Under the pieces are notes generated by a model. The model searched no databases. It saw only the letters and a list, made by a program, of their open reading frames with translations, and had not been told where the DNA came from. 14,899 nt of DNA, from assembly GCA_049509395.1 (NCBI GenBank), contig JBEKZY010000103.1, forward strand, positions 1-14,899, in the 5' to 3' direction. How positions within the stretch are numbered: the first letter of the stretch is position 1; every line of letters starts with the position of its first letter. This DNA is from JBEKIK01 sp049509395 (GTDB lineage: Bacteria > Planctomycetota > Planctomycetia > Pirellulales > Thermoguttaceae). The translations under genes were made by a program, and so were the position numbers. Positions 7,617 to 12,478 of this stretch are shown here, piece after piece.

Positions 7617-10181
7617 GTGGAAAATTCGAGGTTTATTCCCCAACTATTAAACTGGAAAAAACGCATTTTGTTGACCAAAAAGTGGTTCTTATTCGGAATT
7701 GTGGTCATCTCGACTTTGGGTCTGGCTTGTAAGAAAGAGCCGGCAGCACAATCCAATACTTCCGCGCCCGTACTTGAGGCTAAATCAGCGCCCCTACCAC
7801 TGGCTAAAAACGAGCAGAAAACAATCGAGCAGAAAGCGCTTGCCGGCTCGAAGACTTGCCGCGACTGCCACGAGGAGTTTTACAAGCTCTGGTCCACCTC
7901 GTGGCACGGCTTGGCAATGCAGCCTTATACGGCGGAGTTTGCCAAGGCAAATCTGACACCGCAGGAAGGCGATGTCGCGATTGGAAAACGCAAATACCGG
8001 GCGGAAGTCGGCCAGCGCGAAGGCTGGGTCAAGGAGAACGGTCCCGGCGGCGTGCACAATTATCCTATCGCGCACGTAATGGGCGGGAAGAATGTCTATT
8101 ATTTTCTCACGCCCATGGATCGCGGCCGGTTGCAGGTGCTGCCGGTGGCATACGACGTGCACAAGAAGAACTGGTACGACATGGCGGCCAGCGGGGTGCG
8201 GCATTTTCCCGACCGCCGCGACGAGGCCCTCGATTGGACCGACCGCATGTTTTCTTTCAACACCACGTGTTTCAACTGCCACGTGAGCGAACTATCGACC
8301 AACTACGATCTGGCAACCGATACGTATCACACGACTTGGGCCGAGTCAGGAATAAGTTGCGAATCGTGTCACGGGCCTGGGGCAGAGCATGCCCGCGCGA
8401 TGGAGGCCGGCCTGGAAATAACGCTCCCCTCTCCCGTTTTGGGAGAGGCACCCAAAGGGTACCCAGGGGTGAGGGGCCATACCTCGAAAGACATCAAAAT
8501 CATTCGCACGAAAGAATTCTCCGCCGAGCAGATGAATGACATGTGCGCGACCTGCCACGCCAAGCTGGTGCCTTTGTCGACGAGTTTCCTGCCGGGCGAC
8601 ATGTTTTTCGACCACTACGATCTGGTGACGCTGGAACATCAGGATTATTATCCCGACGGCCGCGATCTGGGCGAAAACTACACATACACCTCGTGGCTGA
8701 TGAGCCCGTGCGTCAAGTCGGGCAAGCTGGACTGCAATCACTGCCACACGCCCAGCGGGAGGATGCGGTTTGAAGGAGAAAACTCCAACCAGTCGTGCAT
8801 GCCTTGCCACGAGCATTATGTTAAAAATCCCGCGGACCATGGCAAGCACCAGCCCGGCAGCAAGGGGAACGAATGCATCGCCTGCCACATGCCCATGACG
8901 CGGTTTGCCGCCATGGGCCGAACCGACCATTCGATGCGGTCGCCGGCGCCGGCGGCGAGCATGGCTTTCAAATCGCCCAACGCCTGCAACTTGTGCCATG
9001 CGGACAAGGACGCGGCCTGGTCGGAGGAGTGGGTGCGCAAGTGGTATCCGCGCGACTACCAGGCCGAGGTGCTCCGCCGCGGGGAGTTAATCGACCAGGC
9101 CCGCAAGCGCGATTGGAATCGCCTGCCTGAAATGCTGGACGAATTAAAGAAGAAAGACAACGATCCGGTATACAAGAATTCCCTGGTCCGGTTGCTGCGC
9201 GGATGCGACGACGAAAGCAAATGGCCCGTTGTTTCGGAGATGTTGCATGACGCATCGCCGCTGGTCCGTTCGAGCGCGGCTTCGTCGCTGGGCGATCATA
9301 TTACCACGCCGGAGGCGCTCAAGGCGCTGCTCGTGGCAACCGCCGACGAGTCGCGATTGGTGCGGATTCGCAGCGCCATATCGTTAGCGGCCTTGCAGCC
9401 CAAGGATTTGCAAAACGATCGCGACCGCCGGAATTTGAACCGGGCAGTCGATGATTTCATGGCGGCCATGACTGCCCGGGGCGACGATTGGGCATCGTAT
9501 GCCAACGTGGGCAATTTTTACATGGATCGGGGCGATTATCCCGCGGCTATCGGCTACTTCGAGACGGCGGCCAGGCTGGAACCGCGGCAGATCGGGCCCT
9601 CGGTGAATGCGGCCATTGCGTACAGCAACCTGGGCCGAGGCGACCAGGCCGAAGTGTGCCTGATGCAGGCCTTGAAATACGAACCTGACAATGCGGCGGC
9701 GAATTTCAATCTTGGGCTGCTTCGGGGCGAGCAAAATCGTCTGCCCGAAGCGGAACAAGCCCTGCGAAAGGCTCTGAAGGCCGATCCCCAAATGCACCAG
9801 GCGGCGTATAACTTGGGCGTGCTCCTGGGCGATAAAAATCTCGATCAGGCAGTCGAATGGTGCGAAAAGGCGCACCAGCTTCGCCCCAACGATCCAAAGT
9901 ACGCACACACCTTGGCGTTCTACGAGCGACAGACGGGAAACATTGATAGCGCCATCGAACTGCTGCGGCAAGTTATTCAGCGCAATCCGCACTTTTGGGA
10001 CTCTTATTTACTGCTCGGACAGATTTACCAAGACCGGCGCGATTTCCAAAATGTTGCGGCGGTATATCGCCAAGCGCTGAAAATGGAGCAGTTGCCTTCT
10101 AAGTTGCGCAAGGATTTGGAAGCGAGGATAAAAGAGATCGAGTCTGAAGCCCCTGTTGGGAGCGGGAACAAAATAAACTAA
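7617..10181 (+). CDS. Octahaem cytochrome c lipoprotein with HEAT and TPR repeats
   Basis: An 854-residue periplasmic redox protein. After a hydrophobic segment (about 23-37) comes Cys38 in LGLAC, a near-lipobox, so a lipid-anchored protein is likely. Eight CXXCH haem-c sites are present, starting at Cys81, 218, 248, 310, 373, 394, 420 and 457; the order resembles cytochrome c554-like multihaem proteins, with a long 137-residue gap after site 1. Residues about 517-600 look like two HEAT-type helical pairs. Residues about 624-826 hold six TPR units of 33-34 residues (for example ASYANVGNFYMDRGDYPAAI), a protein-docking scaffold. The start is GTG with GGGGA six bases upstream; a TTG at 7671 would give a tighter signal peptide but lacks a ribosome site. 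Residues 270-287 are encoded by a palindromic repeat. It probably carries electrons; the substrate or partner is unknown. Confidence 0.92.
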   Translation: MENSRFIPQLLNWKKRILLTKKWFLFGIVVISTLGLACKKEPAAQSNTSAPVLEAKSAPLPLAKNEQKTIEQKALAGSKTCRDCHEEFYKLWSTSWHGLAMQPYTAEFAKANLTPQEGDVAIGKRKYRAEVGQREGWVKENGPGGVHNYPIAHVMGGKNVYYFLTPMDRGRLQVLPVAYDVHKKNWYDMAASGVRHFPDRRDEALDWTDRMFSFNTTCFNCHVSELSTNYDLATDTYHTTWAESGISCESCHGPGAEHARAMEAGLEITLPSPVLGEAPKGYPGVRGHTSKDIKIIRTKEFSAEQMNDMCATCHAKLVPLSTSFLPGDMFFDHYDLVTLEHQDYYPDGRDLGENYTYTSWLMSPCVKSGKLDCNHCHTPSGRMRFEGENSNQSCMPCHEHYVKNPADHGKHQPGSKGNECIACHMPMTRFAAMGRTDHSMRSPAPAASMAFKSPNACNLCHADKDAAWSEEWVRKWYPRDYQAEVLRRGELIDQARKRDWNRLPEMLDELKKKDNDPVYKNSLVRLLRGCDDESKWPVVSEMLHDASPLVRSSAASSLGDHITTPEALKALLVATADESRLVRIRSAISLAALQPKDLQNDRDRRNLNRAVDDFMAAMTARGDDWASYANVGNFYMDRGDYPAAIGYFETAARLEPRQIGPSVNAAIAYSNLGRGDQAEVCLMQALKYEPDNAAANFNLGLLRGEQNRLPEAEQALRKALKADPQMHQAAYNLGVLLGDKNLDQAVEWCEKAHQLRPNDPKYAHTLAFYERQTGNIDSAIELLRQVIQRNPHFWDSYLLLGQIYQDRRDFQNVAAVYRQALKMEQLPSKLRKDLEARIKEIESEAPVGSGNKIN
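8424..8477 (+). repeat. In-frame palindromic GC-rich repeat inside the cytochrome gene
   Basis: A 54-base segment begins CTCCCCTCTCCC and ends AGGGGTGAGGGGC. CCTCTCCC (8428-8435) and GGGAGAGG (8441-8448) form a perfect 8-bp hairpin, and a palindrome GGGTACCC sits at 8457-8464. It resembles the CCCTCTCCC...GGGAGAGG...GGGGTGAGGG elements dispersed in many planctomycete genomes. It encodes LPSPVLGEAPKGYPGVRG, a low-complexity stretch between haem sites 3 and 4, and keeps the frame (18 codons). Confidence 0.65.
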
Positions 10182-10186
10182 CCGAA

Positions 10187-10283
10187 TCAGGAGGCCGGAC
10201 ATTCGCATCCGGCGAGTTAATCTCAGGAGGCCGGACATTCTTATCTGGCAAGAAAAATATAGGCAAGAATGCCTGTCCTCCTG
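10187..10283. repeat. CAGGAGG repeat cluster: two direct copies, one inverted
   Basis: TCAGGAGGCCGGACATTC occurs exactly at 10187-10204 and 10223-10240 (36-base period), and the following dozen bases are also similar. An inverted, diverged copy lies at 10265-10283. Copies 2 and 3 can fold into a long imperfect stem (CAGGAGG with CCTCCTG, a central GC block, CATTCTT with AAGAATG). It begins six bases after the cytochrome stop codon and could end or protect that transcript. Confidence 0.75.
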
Positions 10284-10295
10284 TTCAAATAGTTG

Positions 10296-10332
10296 GCACA
10301 AGCCGCGTACCCGCTCCGCACGCGGAGTGTGC
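10296..10332. repeat. Hairpin repeat, GCACA..CCGCGT type
   Basis: The arms GCACA-AG-CCGCGT and ACGCGG-AG-TGTGC pair with a two-base internal mismatch around an 11-base loop. Flanking bases (GCAGGCTACAATT) resemble the arms of the larger inverted repeat at 12386-12478, so both appear to belong to one repeat family. Confidence 0.6.
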
Positions 10333-10476
10333 AGGCTACAATTGGGACTGGCGGAAAAGTTTTCCTAATCGTTACGACCGTATGCATAAAGCGATATTGC
10401 CTTGCTTGAGTTTATCGGCTTTTCCATGCATAACGGCTGTGCGTGCGTCATATCTATAATGGGCCTAACAAATTGA

Positions 10477-10506
10477 TTATTCCCGATATTGGTTAATCCC
10501 GATTAA
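10477..10506. promoter_or_regulatory. Possible tandem operator upstream of the barrel gene
   Basis: Two 14-base words with a 16-base period, TTATTCCCGATATT and TTAATCCCGATTAA, agree at 10 of 14 positions; the second is a perfect dyad (TTAATC, CC, GATTAA). They lie 17 bases past a TATAAT (10455-10460), where a repressor could act, but that promoter has no clear -35 element. Confidence 0.3.
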
Positions 10507-10671
10507 ATCGATAGATCCGCACCTTTAACAGGGCATCCGCCTTTTTCGTTTCACGTGTTTCGCAACGGCTATTGAAACACATGTCGCCATGCAGTCGTTG
10601 AATAAAACGTTGAGACGGCCGGAAAGGCGGAAATCAATGCGAAAAAACCAATTGCCGTAATGGAGTGTGCC

Positions 10672-11937
10672 ATGAAAAACAACAGTAATCTTATTGTCGT
10701 TGCTTTAATATTGGCCTCAGTCGTGAATTTTCATTCGGCCATGGGCCAGGGCTACGGAACTGACACGCAAAACGTTCTGACGCCCGCGGCCGGCGGCATG
10801 GCTGGAGTAAGTCTTGCCCTGCCGCAAGACGTTCCGGCGGCCGTATTTGGAAATCCGGCCACGCTCGCGCAGTTTCAGGGAACTCAGTTCACCTTGGGCG
10901 GCGGCTGGGTCGAGGGCTACCCTACCATCAGCAACAACGGCGCGCTCAATGAACTCCATCCAGGCCAGCCCTTCAGCGTCACGTCGCGTACGCAGGGGTT
11001 TGCCGTCCCCGCGATAGGCGCCACCCAGGACCTTAGAAGTTTGGACATTCCCGGAACCCTTGGGTTGGGCCTTGCCGGGCTGAGTGGTCTGGGGGCCGAG
11101 TACCGCGGCAGAGTGCCCGAAAACATCGGTGTAGATGACATTAGCCTTGGCTTGAATAACGCCAGCAGCGAATACATGGTGCTGGGCGTGAATATAGGGG
11201 CGGGAGTGGATCTGACCGATCGGCTCTCGGCGGGCGCGACGCTCACGCTGGGTTCGGGCTTCGAGCAACTCGGCTTCGTCGGGCCGCTGTTCAGTTCGGC
11301 AATGGTAAACGCCTACGCCCTGCGGGGGACGTTCGGGCTGGACTACGACGTGAACGATTCCAGCACGATTGGCGCGTTCTATCAGACAAGAATGGACTTC
11401 GATTTCCCGGACGCCGTTCGCTTCAATGGCACTTACCACGACATTCTCGTATCCCAGCCGGAAACGGTGGGAATAGGACTGGCCAATCACAGCCTCATGG
11501 ATGGAGACCTGCTGATTGCCGCCGACATATACTACAAGGTTTGGGACAATGCACCTTTGTACAAAGACATCTTCGTAAACCAGTGGGCGTTCGCGGTCGG
11601 AACTCAACTAACCCGGGGGCAAACAAAGTACCGCCTCGGCTATTCGTATGATACAAATCCCTTGAACCACAATGTGGGAACCAGCCTGGACGGATTTCCC
11701 GTGCTTAAGGATGAGATCCAATTGTTCCAGGCGGCGAGCATGGCCGTGATCAGCCAGCATCGGATCACCGCGGGCGTGGGGCGGCAAGGCTTCATTGTGC
11801 CGAGCCTTGACATGGATTTGTTTGCCGGCGGTCTTCTACCTGCCGCCGATCAGTTCGGCAGCACAAGGGCAACGGTGACAGCGTATTACGCCGGACTTGG
11901 CTTGACGTGGCGCTACGGATGTTGCCAATGCCAGTAA
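10672..11937 (+). CDS. Outer-membrane beta-barrel, FadL/OmpP1/TodX-like
   Basis: A 421-residue protein. An N-terminal signal peptide (hydrophobic about 7-17, likely cut near SAMG/QG) is followed by a segment typical of the FadL family: an early Gly-Ala-rich strand (AAGGMAGVSLALPQD) and the hallmark NPATLAQFQGTQFTLGGG. Alternating polar/hydrophobic strands then run to the end, including GVNIGAGVDLTDRLSAGATLTLGSGFEQ, as in 14-stranded barrels that pass hydrophobic compounds across the outer membrane. The ATG at 10672 is preferred to 10660 because GGAG lies six bases before it. The last strand (YYAGLGLTWRYG) is followed by an odd CCQCQ tail, whereas barrels usually end in an aromatic residue. 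The cysteine-rich gene starts 37 bp on. The family call is fairly sure; the substrate is unknown. Confidence 0.85.
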   Translation: MKNNSNLIVVALILASVVNFHSAMGQGYGTDTQNVLTPAAGGMAGVSLALPQDVPAAVFGNPATLAQFQGTQFTLGGGWVEGYPTISNNGALNELHPGQPFSVTSRTQGFAVPAIGATQDLRSLDIPGTLGLGLAGLSGLGAEYRGRVPENIGVDDISLGLNNASSEYMVLGVNIGAGVDLTDRLSAGATLTLGSGFEQLGFVGPLFSSAMVNAYALRGTFGLDYDVNDSSTIGAFYQTRMDFDFPDAVRFNGTYHDILVSQPETVGIGLANHSLMDGDLLIAADIYYKVWDNAPLYKDIFVNQWAFAVGTQLTRGQTKYRLGYSYDTNPLNHNVGTSLDGFPVLKDEIQLFQAASMAVISQHRITAGVGRQGFIVPSLDMDLFAGGLLPAADQFGSTRATVTAYYAGLGLTWRYGCCQCQ

Positions 11938-11974
11938 AAGGCAGATTGGTTCCGCTCTACAGGATATAAATACA

Positions 11975-12367
11975 ATGCACGAGAATAACAGAAATATATT
12001 GCGGCAAAATCCGCATGCCGGCCATTTAATCTCGGATGCATGGAAAACGTGCATTTTGTATATCATTATAGTTTTTGCCGTTCAAGCAGCGAATGCCGGG
12101 GAAAACTGCCAACAATGCGAGTGCATGCAGGGATGCTTTGGCAGCTCGGCGATTTTATGTTGTGACTGCTACTGCCGCAAACCGCTGCCTTGCGTATGTG
12201 CATGCAACTGTTTTTGTCCGGACACATACTGCCGCAAGCCCTTTCCCTGCGTATGTGCTTGCAACTGCTTTTGCCCGGATACTTACTGCCGCAAGCCGTT
12301 GCCATGCGTGCCGTGTCCGGCGATACTGTGTAAGCCCGTTTGCGGCGGATGCGGTTGCGGGAAATAG
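11975..12367 (+). CDS. Secreted cysteine-rich protein with 19-residue tandem repeats
   Basis: A 130-residue protein. Residues 25-41 form a signal peptide core (CILYIIIVFAVQAANA, cut after ANA), behind a long N-region of 24 residues. The mature 89 residues contain 26 Cys (29 percent), no Trp and few charges. Two nearly identical 19-residue units, CRKPLPCVCACNCFCPDTY at 67-85 and the same with Phe at 86-104, are followed by a third partial unit at 105-115. The tail ends GGCGCGK. The ATG at 11975 has AGGA ten bases upstream. The cysteine density recalls metallothioneins or disulfide-knotted surface proteins, but I know of no matching family. It probably shares a transcript with the barrel gene upstream, whose C-terminus is also cysteine-rich. 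It ends before a large inverted repeat with a T-run. Coding is well supported; metal binding is only a guess. Confidence 0.85.
   Translation: MHENNRNILRQNPHAGHLISDAWKTCILYIIIVFAVQAANAGENCQQCECMQGCFGSSAILCCDCYCRKPLPCVCACNCFCPDTYCRKPFPCVCACNCFCPDTYCRKPLPCVPCPAILCKPVCGGCGCGK
12173..12319 (+). repeat. 57-bp tandem repeat inside the cysteine-rich gene
   Basis: Units at 12173-12229 and 12230-12286, with a partial third at 12287-12319. The two full units differ at several bases, yet at the protein level only Leu to Phe changes, so the repeat has drifted mostly by silent changes under selection on the protein. Confidence 0.85.
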
Positions 12368-12385
12368 AAAGAATTTACGAATCGT

Positions 12386-12478
12386 AATGTTGCAGGCACA
12401 CTCCGTGTACCGTTTTGGTGTTTTCGGTGTAATTATTTACTATCCGGCAGACGGCACACGGCTTGTGCCTGCTACATT
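12386..12478 (+). terminator. Large inverted repeat with T-run between convergent genes
   Basis: The left arm 12386-12413 and right arm 12451-12478 are 28 bases each and complementary at 24 positions (left begins AATGTTGCAGGCACA, right ends TGTGCCTGCTACATT), with a 37-base loop. The plus strand continues as ATTTATTTTTTT, so the structure could end the Cys-rich gene's transcript. The minus-strand side has no T-run. The arms look like two facing copies of a dispersed GCAGGCACA..CCGTGT repeat also seen at 10296-10332. The right arm touches the stop codon of the adaptor gene. Confidence 0.6.

Larger units (their letters stand above)
10182..10671. other. Intergenic region, 490 bp, rich in repeats and dyads
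   Basis: No convincing ORF or RNA gene. From left to right it holds two direct copies and one inverted copy of a CAGGAGG repeat (10187-10283), a second hairpin of another repeat type (10296-10332), a TATAAT at 10455 without a good -35, two 14-base operator-like words (10477-10506), and a leader hairpin CACGTGTTTC / GAAACACATG (10552-10583, one mismatch). The octanucleotide ATGCATAA also occurs twice (10382 and 10427). GGAG at 10662 serves the next gene. Confidence 0.6.

Noticed and set aside
10717..11607. Antisense frame of 296 codons within the barrel gene
   Set aside because: It lies opposite a signal-peptide-bearing barrel with family motifs, has no start context and shows Arg/Gln-rich noise.
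12173..12319. CRISPR-like array
   Set aside because: The repeats are contiguous, have no spacers and encode a conserved peptide unit in frame.
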